Shown in pieces: positions 46,541 through 59,498 of a DNA stretch of 64,000 nt. Numbering within the stretch: the stretch's first letter is position 1; each line of letters opens with the position of its first letter. The translations under genes were made by a program, and so were the position numbers. The stretch lies in assembly GCA_013398295.1 (NCBI GenBank), contig VZSF01009844.1, positions 248,993-312,992 on the forward strand, written 5' to 3'. The stretch comes from Chionis minor (lineage: Eukaryota; Chordata; Aves; Charadriiformes; Chionididae). The notes beneath the pieces are model-generated. The model was given only the letters and a program-made list of their open reading frames with translations. It ran no database searches and had not been told where the DNA came from.

Positions 46541-49500
46541 CCGGCTCGGGAGTTTCTCCCCGTTTCCCATCATTTTCATGTGCCTGTGGGTGCTGCTGTG
46601 AGTCATTTCCCCAGGAGCGAGTGATAAAAATTGAAGTGTAACCGGCAGTAAAAAGCTGCCCTGGCAGTTTCTGGATGCTCGAGACGCTCAGGCTTGTTTT
46701 TCCTGCCCGTATTATTGCCTGCAGCCCAACAGGCTGTGGGGTTTTTTTGGTGTTAAATACACCGTTAAAGGGAGCTTGAAATGAAAAGAGGGTACTGCAG
46801 CTATAGCTGCTGGATTTTTATGCATGTATTAAATAGAGCTGTACTTGTCTAGAAAATACTAGGACTGTGTCATCATTTCATCTCTGAGAGTGGGCGCCGT
46901 AATATTTGTGTTACGCACTCAGTCTGGGGTTGGTTGAACGGCAGCTAAAGCTCTCTGGCAGAAATAAATCCGGGCAGAATTAGCAGACCTAGAGACAATA
47001 AAGGCAATAAAGTGTTATGTGAGAAGGAGCTGAGAGCTCCGCAGAGCCAAAATTCGATCCCATCAAAAAGCACTTTTAGTTTGGGGCTGTCCAAAGCAGT
47101 AGGTACCACTGAAGCCCCGACCCAGCAGTGCCTCTCTGGGGGTCTTGATGCTTATATGGCGCTGGGCCGGCAGCTCCCAGGGGTCAAACGGGACATTTTT
47201 CTTTCCCATTTTCCAAGATGCGCAGGAATCCCAGCTCTTCTTGCGACACTTGCTGGTGTGCCAGGCTCAGACACCAGCTCCCAGAGCCCACGAGAGGGAG
47301 CAAATCCCTCCTCAGCAAAGTCGCCGCCAGCAGAAGCTCCTTTTTGGGGACAACCTGCGTGAGTTTCACCCCCCAGGAGTGTGGCCCTGGAGCTGTGGGG
47401 CATTCACTGGGGCTGACACGAGGGGAAGGCGCAGGCCCCGGGGGAGCACTGGGGTAACCCCAAATCCTGCCCATGCCAAGGGGCCAGCGGCGAGCCCTGG
47501 CTGCAGCCAGCCGCTGCTTGAGGCTGGGCACCCAACACATCCCAGCCACCAAAGCTGCCCTGGAAAACCGCTCTTTTCTTCTAATTACCGGTGTTATTTG
47601 CTCACTGCAACTTTTCCTGCTGCCTGGGGAGAGCTGGAAGTCTGGATGCCGACTCGGCAAGGTGACTCTTGGTGACCCTGGCAGCCACTCTCTCCGTGGG
47701 GGAGAGCAGCGTTAATGTTTTTGCTAGGAGGCATCTTAAAACAGCAAAGAAACATCGGGTGATTTCACGTCCGGCTAAATTCAGTTGTGAGCTCTCCGTG
47801 TGGGGAGGCTGCGTGGATGTTACAGAGCCATAAAGGGGGCTCTTAGCAGTTGCTGCTGTGAGTAGAAGCAATATTTGGAGATGAATCTGGAGGTGAGGCA
47901 GAAAAAAAAAGGAGATTTCTGCTTTCTGGCCTTATCTTGTGTCGAAACAGTGCTTGCCTAACACAAGTGGAATACTTTATTTTCATGCTTTGAATGCAGC
48001 TCCTGTGTGCTTGATAAAATGTACCCATAAAATTGCAAATACAAGGCAATTTGACTACTGATGGCTAATGCATCATAACGGCTAAGGAAATGCGAGCATT
48101 TAAAAATACCCCATTTAAACGTCAGGCATTACCTCCGTTACTTGCACTGGAGCAGAATAAATAAACAATATGTGTGTATTATGTTAATATTGTCCAAAGC
48201 CGAAAGAATGAGTGCACAATGTGTTACTTGCTTTTTATGACTGATCCATTATGGCCAGAGACCAATGTGGGAATGAGAAAAGAGGGAAATCAACAGCTCT
48301 TTTCCTTGGAGAAATGGCTCCTTTTGTTTTATGCCTCCAGGTGAATTATTTTCTGTGATTGCATCGAGCAGCAGGAACCTCCTGCCTTACTGAGAGTGAT
48401 ACGGGTCCCAGGGTAGATGGTTGCAAAATTCCGTGTATTTGATGATTGCTGGCATTGGCCTGGGGGCTGCCCCGTATTAGGGGGGGGGAAGCAGACTAGG
48501 GGAGGGGGGGACAGAGCCCACCCACAGTCAGACACCCCGGTGAAGGGCAACGGGGTCGCTGGGAGCCGAGTACGGTTAGTGTTGACTCCGGCAGGACCCA
48601 GAGAGGAGGGGGGTGGGAGCAGGCGCTGCTGCCGAGGGTCTCCTTTGGTGCAAATCGGAGCAGTTTTGGGGACTGCTCTAATGCCTGCAGGTGTTTGTGC
48701 CCCTCTAGGGAGGACACAGGTCCGAGGACTCCTCGGCACACCCGGGCCGCTGGCTCTGCCTCTCCTGGGCTGATTTCTTCTCTTGTGAGGACTCCAAGGA
48801 GCTTGTTCCAGCCCAACCAGTGCTGACAGAACGAGGACACCCAGCTCAGGGAAATCCACACCAGCAAACCCATAATCTCTTTTAAATTGTCTGAGAGTGG
48901 GAGGAATAAAAGAGAGGGAAAATTACGCTCCCCCCCCTCACTTTTCCTGGGTAATCTCAGAATTTATTGAGACAACTCCTGTGGGATGCTCCGTCACGTC
49001 ATCCAAGACTTGTGTATCGACTCTCTTTTCCTGCTGCTGAGTGAAGAAATATGAGAGCAGGAGGGATAATGAGGCAGACATGTTTCCTTCAAATCAAACC
49101 GATTCTCTCTTAAGATGGGATAAAAGGGTAAAGAACTTTCCCTCCGCGATATTTTTCTCAGTAATGTGTTTTGACAATTTAATTTAGAAGTCATAGAGTA
49201 GCGAAGACAAAGTCACCCGGTGGGTGGACATCGGAGAGTTCAGTTGCCTTTGTGATGAATTGGTGATAGTACAGAGATGACAAAACAACACAGGGGGACA
49301 AGGAGGAGGCTGGCAGCACTGTCGGCAACATGCACAGGATAAATTGGACACTACACTTCATCCAGGATCTTCAATAGTCCCAGGCATCCTGATATAATTT
49401 ATGAATTGCAATTAGCATTTTATTATGGCTCGTGCTCGAGCTGCGTACCTATCGCTGGGGTTCAGGTTCTGCTAGAGTTGCAGAGCAAAGTTTTTGTAAG

Positions 49501-52500
49501 TTTAAAGCACCTATTTATTTAAATTAAAGCAATAAATATGCCTGAGAGGTTGCTTTCCTGTTTTTAAGCTGCAGAGGTTGGGAGTGTGGATTTCTGGCAG
49601 AGTGCTGCCTCGTGTTCTATGCTTCGAGGCCGATGGATCCCAGATCCCAGATTTCTGAGACGTGGAAAATTCTGTCTCCTGCCCCTCAGCAGCTTCCACA
49701 GGCAGACGGAGGAGGTGCAAGCACTTGTCCTGCTCCCGTCTCCATCCCAACTGGGGAAGCTGCTTCCTCTTCCCTGCAAGCTGAGGATCATCTTAAAAAA
49801 AGCTTTCGAAAAAGAGTGTCTTAAGTTGGAAACAGGAAAAACTTTGGGCAATATCAGTCAGGCTGTCATTGCCGGCACCTGCAGCACCCCGGGGCCGCGG
49901 TCAGGCAGAGGGTGCCCAGCGGGGGCTGCCCTGCACCCCTGCAACACCCCGGGAATCTCTGCCCCGGCCAGCTTCACCCGCGGCTGGTACCCCGGTGCGG
50001 AGACGCGCAGATCTGCGGTACAATTTAACTCCCGAATCACTCTGAAAGGCCCCTGACTGTGCTCCGAACGGCTCTGTAGGTTGTTATAAATATACAAAGC
50101 TTTTTGTGGGGATATTCATGAAATTCTATCACCGCTTACCCTGGCTGGTAATGGCCTTGTTTATGTATGGGCTCTATACCTGGCTTTGCAGCCTCTCCAA
50201 ACACAATTCTATTACCGTGTTTAACTGCTCTATCAGTGTAGCACTTAGCGCACTCGGCTTCCCAGCACAGCTCCTTAATGGCCGGGGAAGGTATTAGGCA
50301 CTGCAGTTTGTGAGTATTCAAAAGAAAGTTCAAACCTCACCATGTCTTTATTTTAAAATTCATGGAATTTCTAAGTACCAACTTCTAAGCTATGACCAAA
50401 CAGTCATTTCTTTCTTAAACAGCCTTTTATTTCCTCCCTCTTTCCCCCCACCAGCTAACTTGCTCTTGCCAGCTTTTGTGGGCCCCTGCCTGTCCCACCA
50501 CAGGGGACCCTGCCACCCCCTGGGTCCCTACCTGTCCCAACCACAGGGGACCCTGCCACCCTCCGGGTCACCCCCCAGCTCTTTTCTCCCCAGGAGCAGC
50601 CGCAGCGCGGCTCTGCCCACATCGCCCAGGGGAGCATCGCTATGGGGGCACCGGGGAGGGTCACTTTGGGGGGTTGCAGGCAGTGTGGAGCCTGGGACCC
50701 CCCGTGCCCCCCCTGAGAAGCCCCAGGGTGGGCAGTGGCCAGGGGAGCAGAGACAAGGGGGAAAAGAGAATTTGAAACCAGCGGGGTATTTAAAAGGCAC
50801 CTGTGTGGGGAGGGCAGCAGAATCAGGCCACTGGTGGTGCTGGGGGTGGCAGTGGTGGAAATGATCCTTCAAGTCCTTCCTTATAATCGGGGTTTTGCTT
50901 TTCGGTACCGTGTGGATCCACTTCACAGATTTCTTTCCTAAAAGGAGTAAAAAAACCTTTCAAATTCATATTTAAAGCCCCGCTTCCCGCGCATGCTGGT
51001 GGAGAATGATCAATACCCACCTCCACCCACCGCTACCTCGTCCATCAGGTGCTGTTTTACCTGCGACTGTCACCACTGCGTCTGGGTGGCAGGAGGATCT
51101 GCCTCCTCTTTCCAGCTGATCGAGAGCGTTTTCTAATTTCCTTGTACATTTTGGCAGAATGTCACTATTTAATTGCTGGAAACAAGAGCAGGAAATATTA
51201 GCAGCGCTGGCACAATAGGATTTTAATTTAGCTTCAGGATAGAAACGGGTCTCTAGCAGAGTGCCAGGCTCCAGGATTGCCTGCGAGTACGAGGAGCCTG
51301 GAGTTTGCCTAATAGTTTGCACAACTGGGGTAATTCTGGAGGGATGTGAGGGACTTAATTGGGCTCATGCTTAAACATCCTTGTAATGCGAGGCGCGCTG
51401 CGTGCTCTGATCATTATTATTAAACAGCCCATTTCACTTTTTAATGATCATCTTGGATCACCGTAACAGTGATCAGCAAATAATCCCGGACAAATAAACA
51501 TCTGTCTTCAGTGTTTCCACAGCCGGGGCTGCCGCTGGGCTCCGAGCCCGGCCAGGGCTGGGGGACAGCCGTGTCCCCAGCCCCACAGGAGCCCCACGTG
51601 CCCCTCTCTGCTCAGCACCCTTCATCAGGCTGGGGGGCTCGGAGGTCGCGGTTAGTCCTCAGCACCACGTACCCCTTGGGACATCAACGTCTGCCCCAAA
51701 CGCCGCTGGGCTGCAGACGCAGGAGGCGTGTCGCCGCCCGCCTTGACATTGAGGTAAAATATGGGGCATCACTAAATTATTCAGTTGGTGAGAGGGGCTC
51801 TCAGGATGGTGTGTTGCTCTTCTGCAGTGTAATTAATAGTCTTTAGATTAAATATGAAATCATTCCTAGTCATTAATAATTTAGCCTCAGCGTGGCGATC
51901 TTTAGAGAACAGCAGCACTTCATATTCTTCTCAAGTATGTTGCCTGAAACGCTTTGGGGGAAGCCGGCCGCCCTTTCATCCATCTCAATTACAATTGCTG
52001 GCTGCTCATTTCCTTCTTGAACGTTGTTTTGCGAAGGTGTAAAACTCTTCCGCTCCCGCTTTTCCTAAGTCGGTGTTTCAAGCATCGGTGCGTCCTGGAA
52101 AGGAGGGGCCAGACCTCTACATCGACACCCGTCTGCCGCAGAGCGGAGGCGCAGCCCTCCGGCGCTTCCCAAGGTGTCCACGCTCGAGCCCTGGCAGGTG
52201 CCGGAGGAGGTTCTGGGTTGGATTTAGCTTGATGCAGCTTCCACCATCCTCACCGTGGGGTGGACCAGCCACTGGCCCCCAGAGGGATCTGAACGTGCAC
52301 TGATCCTTGTCGACATTGCCCAGGGAGGTGGAGGGATGGAGAAGGGCTTCCCGCGGCCAAGGTGCCTGCACTGCCACCCTGACGTGGCTTTTGCTGCGGT
52401 GCCAAGTGACCCTGGCCACAGCTGACCCATCAGGACCAGTCCCAGCTCCGCAACACAATAACCTGGTCCCTATAACTTCCAGAAAACGGAGCTGACCCAC

Positions 52501-54019
52501 CTCTCCTCCATCTCTTCCAGCCCCCAAGCCCCACTGCCGGGCTTTTTACAGGCAGGATGGAGACGACAGTTTTTGCTAACGCTGACAACTACCATAATTT
52601 AGCTTTATGCCAGCACTAAAACTGGAGAAAGAATTCATGTCCTGGGACATCTGTGACACAGTTGCGGCTGACGGTGAATTTATGGGCAGCCCCAGCGGCT
52701 CCCAGCGAGGAAAGCACCCCGGCGCATACGGAGATGCGCGGCAGCCCCGCTCCTCTGCCCCCGAACCAGCTCCGACCCTGTCAATGAAACACGTGAAATC
52801 AGCCGTCCAGCTGCAGTTCCCCGTGCAGCCCCTTCCCCACGGGGACAAACCGCTGCTTCACCTTAGCCCAGTGCAACCAGTGGGAAAAGGTGAGGGAAAA
52901 AGCCCCATCCGCATCCTTCTGCAACGCCGGTGGGCTCCCACCTGGCTGCTGGACCAGGCTGTGCCGGGGTGTGAGGGTGGCCTGGAAGGAGCAGGGATGC
53001 TCCAAAGCAGGAAAAAGCAGCCGCCTGGGCAGAAGCCCAGCTGAATCCCCCCGCAGCCGGGCTCCCGCTCCCCGGGGTGCGATCACAGCTCGGCTGCTAA
53101 AGGCCACCCGTAGCAGGAGGAATGTTTTGGAGCGCCGGAGCCCCGGGGTGCTGAGCTGGGGCTGTGCCGGCTGCCAGCAGCAGCCCCGGAGGGACCCTGC
53201 CTTTTGCCAAGCGCCGTAATTCCTGTTTCCAAACAGCAAACAAATGTTAAACAGCTGCTGCAGTAAAATTTGAAATCAAAGCCAAGTCCCTCGGGGGCAC
53301 CAGCGGCGGCTGGAACGAGGAGGGACAAAGGGGCAGGATGAGGCTGACCCCGGCACGGGAATGCAGCCCTGGGCTCGGTGGGGCAAAGGCAGCAGCTCCA
53401 GGGGGGTCCCAGTGAGTCCCACAGCCCTGGCAAACACAGGCACCAAATGTCACACCTCCCAGGGAGCCCTAAATAACCACATGGCTGCTGTAACCTTTAT
53501 AGAGCCCTCCCGATTCACGCATTAGCTGTTACAATAGGATAAACTTGTTTGCACACCTGGCTGTGTTTTAAATAGGTTTAATTCCTCTGTGCCTCTCCAC
53601 AGCTTCCTCTGATGACTAAATGACTTGTCAGCTGTCGAAGGCTGAACGCTGACAGCTTCAACTTGCCCCCGCACTGGTGTGTGTGTGTCCCCCCACCCCC
53701 GGCAGCGTCCCCTGGGACGGCCCTGAGCCGCTTGGGTATGGGAGTCTTGGCCAAAAGTGAGGTGCTGGCCCCAAAGTGCAGCTTTCCGTAGGGTGGGAAG
53801 ATGTGGGGTGATGGGGGCAAAGGGGCAGCGAGAGGCCAGAGACACCTTAGGGTGTCAAACAGCCTCCAGCAGAGCCCCACGGTATCCCGCACCTTCCCAA
53901 GAGGGGCTGACCCCAAATTCCCCATCAGTCCCTCTGCCAAATAACGGGATCCCCATATCCTACGGGGAGAGTGGCTGGGGTGATGGGCGAAGGCACTGCT
54001 CTGGTGCTGGTGAGGAGGT
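46541..54019. other. Gene-less region upstream of UBAC1 with AT-rich islands
   Basis: No exon of a known family was seen on either strand. GC-rich stretches (47000-47700, 48450-48800, 50460-50870, 51520-51750, 52080-53500) alternate with AT-rich islands, such as 47880-48300, 49380-49530, 50090-50330 and 51100-51480. The islands have homeodomain-like TAAT cores. They could be conserved enhancers for UBAC1 or for the downstream NACC2/LHX3 neighbourhood. Confidence 0.5.
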
Positions 54020-54470
54020 CAGGAAGGTGCTGGGAGGGCTGGAGCCCCTCTGCTGGGAGGACAGGCTGGGAGAGCTGGGGGGGTTCAGCCTGGAGAAGAG
54101 AAGGCTCCGGGAGACCTTAGAGCCCCTTCCAGTCCCTAAAGGGGCTCCAGGAAAGCTGGGGAGGGACTCTGGATCAGGGAGTGGAGCCGTAGGATGAGGG
54201 GGATAGTTTTACACTGGAAGAGGGGAGATTTAGATGAGATCTCAGGAAGAAATTCGTGCCTGTGAGGGTGGTGAGCCCCTGGCCAGGGTTGCCCAGAGCA
54301 GCTGTGGCTGCCCCATCCCTGGAGGCTCAAGGCCAGGTAGGACGGGGTTTGGAGCAACCTGGTCTGGTGGGAGGTGTCCCTGCCCAGGGCAGGGGGGTGG
54401 AACTGGGTGATCTTTAATGTCCCTTCCCACCCAAACTGTTCTATGACATGATATGATACGATACAAGATG
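54020..54470 (+). mobile_element. CR1 LINE 3' fragment, plus strand
   Basis: The sense order of a CR1 3' end is clear: GAGGACAGGCTGGGAGAGCT, TTCAGCCTGGAGAAGAGAAG, GAGATTTAGATGAGATCTCA, GTTGCCCAGAGCAGCTGTGG, CAACCTGGTCTGGTGGGAGG, and CCCTTCCCACCCAAACTGTT followed by a degenerate ATGATATGATACGAT tail. It belongs to another subfamily than the 7981 and 10771 copies. It is 5'-truncated and non-coding. Confidence 0.94.
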
Positions 54471-56868
54471 ATATGATGGTGGGGCTGGATCCATCCCCAA
54501 ATCACCCCAAAGGTGCTGTTGTCCCCCGCTGCCGACTGGGACGTGAGGGGAGGCTGGGGGAGCCGGGGCTGGTGAGACCCTCACATCCTCCCTGCTGGAG
54601 CGGGGATTCCTAATTAAATCGGGCACAAAACCAGGCAGGGATTACAGAGCAGATTACCAAGACCTGTTTCATTTTGGGGAACAAGTTAGTGCTAGTCCTT
54701 CTACACGGTACAGCGGGATATAAAAATAAGACCATAAGGGAGCATATTAATGAATATGGAAACCTTCTTTTCTGGTATTGCGCACTCATAAATGAATCCA
54801 CTTTATAGAGCCATAGCAGAGAGGAAATGACTATTCGGAGCCTGATTTATCTGCTCAAATGCTTTGTAGTACTTCAGATTAATAAAAATATTTAATAAAG
54901 AATCAAGATGGTTTATCTGTAATGCAAAGAGAATCACATCCCCTGTATTTTTATTACTGAAAAATTGGAAGTGGGAAGAAATAATGATATAAGCTACTGT
55001 ATAAATGACAAAAATACCCATTCTAGTTATATGCATTGCTGTACAATCTTTTTCTATCCTATAAACATAATATATTCTTATGCCTATTTCAACTGATTCA
55101 GTAGTCATATGCTGCATTGTGCAGTTTAATACCATCCCGTCCTCAACAGCTCTGGCAAGTGATTAAATAAGAAATAAATTTTGCTGTCATTGCATTTAAA
55201 ATCAAATCAAGGATCATTTGTTACCCCAAACGAACCAGTTATCCTTCTCTGCTCGTAAGTAGGCTGCTGTTTGCTGAAGCATTTAGAAATGTATATATAG
55301 TAAACTCTTTGCATAATGGCTTGTACTGTAATATGATCTTTATGAGCCTGCCACTCCGGAGACACTTGGAAGAACCAATAAACAGTACATTGCTTTTTTA
55401 ATTTAAAGTTATAGGTATGAGACATTTCATATTCTGCTTATATTCATCTGGGCCTTGTTGGCCGTGCCGTGGAGCTGGGGCCAAAACTATGCTTCCCACC
55501 GGTGCCCCCCAGACCTGGCACGGCCGGGGCACCACGGGGCAGCGCCGTGATAACCCCCCTGGTGCTGGCGGCACCGGCCGTGCCCGCGCAGCCCTGCCTG
55601 GCCTTGCCGGGGTCTCCGGCACCGCTGCCCCCCCGGGGAGAAACACGGCAGCACCGAACCCCAACCGGCTACCTAGAAATCCGCCCAGGAGGGAGAGACA
55701 AACTGTCCCATCTGCCAAGTACATTAAATTTAATGTCACCGCCTCATTAATGGCCCCTTGCGTTGTAATGTGTAATATAAACTTACAAATTAATTGTGAT
55801 ACCTTCTAAAGCTTCTTTAACTGCTGCTGAAATGAAACCTTGCTAATAACCGTAATTTTAAAGTCCATTCTTGTTAGAAGATTGTGTCTGACCAAATTTC
55901 TTTGGTTGGTTCGTCATTTTAATTTCTCTCCTCCCCCTGAGAGTTGCCATTTTTCGACCACCTACTCATCGCTGGGATTTACTGGAGAGCAGCCGTGAGT
56001 TCTCAGGGGTCTCCTCATCGCCGGGCGGCCCTACGGAGCTTTGATGAACATCTGCCTCGTGCTCCAGCTGCATGACGAAGCTCATGATGGGAACCTCTTT
56101 TCTTAGAAAGAAAAAAAGAATTTGCGTTAAAAAATGACCACTGTAAGAAAAAGGAGGTTGCCCGGGCTGCCCCACGCAGGGTTGAGCATCACCGCTGGCT
56201 CCCGGCCCCTCACTGTCAGCCCTGTGTCTGCCACGGGCCCCGCCAAATCCAGTGGGTAAATTATTTGTTGCAAATTATTTGCTCAGCTTTAATTATCAAG
56301 TTTTGGCACCCATTAGTTAAACCGGTTAATTTTATTACAGAGAAAACAACAAATCACAAGGCTGACAATAATGAGGATGAACAGGCATTTAATTATCCTT
56401 GTTCGAGACAGAACAATTATTAATTTTAAATTGCAAAAACTCATTTGAAAAGTTTGGAGTCTGGAGAATTATTGCGGGCAGTGTAATATTGCTGCGGGAG
56501 ATCTACGGTCAGCTGTGTCATTAATACCAGCAAATCAAGCAAATCGATTCCTTCACCAGCCTCTTCCTCCCTGTTGTAAAACGCAGGAATAAAACTAATA
56601 AACTTTTGTGCTGGGGTCTTTGTTAGAAGAGCTCTGGTGGCCCCAGAACAAGACTGCTCTGGAGTCCCTCTCCCAATGCTGTGCTTGTGCCGGACCCGGG
56701 GCCGTGTGCAGCCCCTCTCCGCGGCGGTATTTTGTCCAAAATCAGGGGGAGGGACCCCCTCGGGCAAGGCAGCTGCCAGCTGGTGGGCGATCCAGCCTCA
56801 ACAGGCACCCATGGGTGTCCTTTGAGGTGAGCACCCACCCCTGGCTGCAGAGATCACTGCTCACCCTG
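54471..56868. other. Gene-less, mostly AT-rich region
   Basis: A long AT-rich island spans about 54610-55440, followed by a short GC-rich block (55450-55700) and further AT-rich stretches (55730-55930, 56240-56600). No open frame resembles a known protein. The sharp composition borders suggest candidate conserved non-coding elements. Confidence 0.5.
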
Positions 56869-57232
56869 AGCATGATGTCTCCAGGTGAGGATGAGGAAGG
56901 TGTGATGTCCCCAGTTGGGGATCAGGAAGGTGTGGTGTCCCTAGGGATGATGTTCCCAGGTGGGGATGAGGAAGGTGTGTTGTCCTTATGTGAGGATGAG
57001 GAAGGTGTGATGTCCCCAGTTGGGGATCAGGAAGGTGTGGTGTCCCTAGGGATGATGTTCCCAGGTGGGGATGAGGAAGGTGTGTTGTCCTTATGTGAGG
57101 ATGAGGAAGGTGTGATGTCCCTGGGTATGGTGTCCCCAGGTGGGGCTGAGGAAGGTGTGATGTCCCTGGGTATGGTGTCCCCAGGTGAGGATGAGGAAGG
57201 TGTGATGTCCCTAGGTGAAGAAGGTGTGAGGT
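56869..57232. repeat. Minisatellite with 15/30/45-bp units and a 105-bp higher-order repeat
   Basis: The basic unit is of the type GGTGAGGATGAGGAAGGTGT plus GATGTCC. A 105-base block is repeated without any difference (56911-57015 and 57016-57120), followed by two 45-base blocks (57121-57165 and 57166-57210). All units are multiples of three, so frames stay open on both strands (217 codons plus, 140 codons minus). These frames are not genes. Confidence 0.95.
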
Positions 57233-59120
57233 ACCCAGATGGGACAGGAGCAGGGGGATGACGCACTCACCAGGGCACAGCATGGAGGATCCCCGTGACT
57301 TTGTGACACTTCAGTTCCCTTCCCACGGCCCCTCTGAGACCACGACTGCCCTGAGCAGCTCAGTGTGGTGCCAACCTATAGGCAAAAGGAAAAAACCCAA
57401 AACCCCAACAAAAAAAAAGTTGGGAAAAAGAATCTGAAGCTTGAAGAAACAAATGAAACCTCATCATTTATCCCCAGTGGTCAGTGGCACAGATAACATT
57501 TTTCAAAGTGTAATTGCAGTCAATTGTACTTTCCCCCCAGTGCCCGTCAGCTCATCGTAGCTGGCGTGATAAATGTTAGCTTTTAAGCAAGAATGGATTG
57601 ATTATTAATAGCTTAGATACCAGTTACAGGAACTGCAATAAAACTAGATTTTTAATTTCCCTCTCTATTAAGAAATCTCATGTTTCATTCAATATAGAGA
57701 GAAAATCGGGGGTTTTGCAAAGATATTAGACTTGCTGCCACTATAAAAGATCATTGATGCACCTAACGCTGGGTTCCGTTTGACTGGTTTTTCAACAAAA
57801 GGCAGCCTGGTGGGTCTCCGAGTCTCCCCCGCGCCCAGCTCGGCCCTCGCCGGTGGAAAAGGGCTGGGAGGGGGATGCTCTGACCAGCGTTAAGGCGTTA
57901 CCTTTAAAAAAACCCCGTCCTCCTGGGGCTGGGGCAGCTCGCTGCATCCCGGGGGATGCAGCACCCGGGGGTGCCCTGTGCCCATCACCTCTCCCCACCC
58001 CGGGCAGCCTATGGGACCCCGGACCATCCCGGCACCGGCGAGCAGAGGGTTTCAACAGCATCTTTGATGGCAGCAGAGCCCAGCGCCTGCTCCTACTCCG
58101 CTCTAAACTCCCTCCCGTGCGCTCCTGCTCGCCATTAAAACACAAATCCCTGCAGAAAATCACTTAATCAGGGTAGGGATGTTTCGGCTGTGATTTGTGT
58201 CTAAATCAGAAGAAAAAGCATAAAAGCTGCCTTGACTGAAGAACATAGTTGTGCATTTTAATCTCTTATAACTTACTTTTATGATGTAATTCTGAATTAT
58301 GTTATTGCATTTGTATTTAGAGAGCACACCAGATGGTGCATGCAGTAACACTTTAAATTAGGGTTTCCCAAATACACATTAAATTTAGATTTAATAAGAC
58401 AGTTATCACATGGGGATTAAATACCAATTGATTATTTACAAAATATCACAGCTCAGCAAAGTGCGCGACTCAGCCGTCTCCTTGCACTGCAGCTGACGCG
58501 GAGGAAACACACCTAGAGCGAGCGGCTGGGTCCTGCCCTGGCTCCTGCCACCGACGGCCACCGGTCTCCCTAGCTCCTTGCCACCTTGTCAGCCTCCTTG
58601 GCATCTTTTTCGGCAGCGGGGGGTGGACACAAAGGGAGGGACATCCCCATCCTCCCCCCAGCCAGGCCAGCGCCCCAGCGTGCTATCCCAAGTGTTACCC
58701 AAATCAGAGAGGTGACTCCCAGCCAGGCGGCCGGAGGGGGACCGTGGCTCAGCCGATGGCCATTTCAGACCAACGTCACCCCTGGGGACATAAAATCACA
58801 CCCCTGAAGGCACCTCTGGCCGCAGAAACCAGCACACAGCCATGACCATGCCCTTCACCTGCAGCCCTGTGCCTACACCAAGCCGTGCACGTCGCTTTCG
58901 GGCAGGGAGGTGCCGCTGGCAGATGCAAACTCGTCCCCTGCAGAGGGTCCCGCTGGCAGGGGGGTCCGTGGGGACATGGGGCAGCTCCGCTCCAGGACAC
59001 CCAGGAGCAGGGACCTGACCCCAGCTCTGTGTTGGGCAGCGCTCACAGCTTGGTCACTGCCCGAGTGGCTCCGTTCTGTGAAAACACTTAAGATCCTTTG
59101 CTGCCACTGATTTATTTTTT

Positions 59121-59141
59121 TTTATTATTATTATTATTATT
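59121..59141. repeat. (ATT)n microsatellite
   Basis: A run of seven TTA/ATT triplets directly after a T-rich stretch. Confidence 0.9.
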
Positions 59142-59464
59142 CAGAACTGCAATATGCTGCTCATATACTCTGGGTGATTTACTTTTCTAATCAAATTGAT
59201 TTCCATTCAAATGAATTCTCTTGTCCGTCTCTATTCCAGTAATGTTATTTTAAGCATAAGCTGTGCCTTGGTACAAATGTATAATCAAACGGGTAGATGC
59301 AGAGGGCATTGTGGTACTTTATGGTGAATCAAATAGAAGTGAAATTAGAGAAGCTTTTAGGCGCAATAATTTATGTATTGTAACTTCTGGTTGGGCCCAG
59401 TGAGTGAGATTACATTCCCCTCCTGGATTTATCTGTCGTCTTGGTTTGTGGCTCAGCATTTCTT

Positions 59465-59467
<3 letters not shown>

Positions 59468-59498
<31 letters not shown>
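59468..59498. repeat. Poly(T) run of 31
   Basis: Thirty-one consecutive T residues, followed by CTTTTTTG. The Lys-rich end of a 199-codon minus-strand frame derives from this run and is not a gene. Confidence 0.9.

Noticed and set aside
45526..46606. Minus-strand frames of 186-257 codons upstream of UBAC1
   Set aside because: They cross the 124-base gap and the CTGTCTGT-type repeat and lie in CpG-island DNA; no domain is visible.
56869..57232. CRISPR-like repeat array
   Set aside because: There are no unique spacers between constant repeats; it is a head-to-tail minisatellite in a vertebrate genome.
56608..57261. 217-codon plus-strand frame with acidic repeats
   Set aside because: It is produced by the 15/30/105-base minisatellite, and the opposite strand is equally open.
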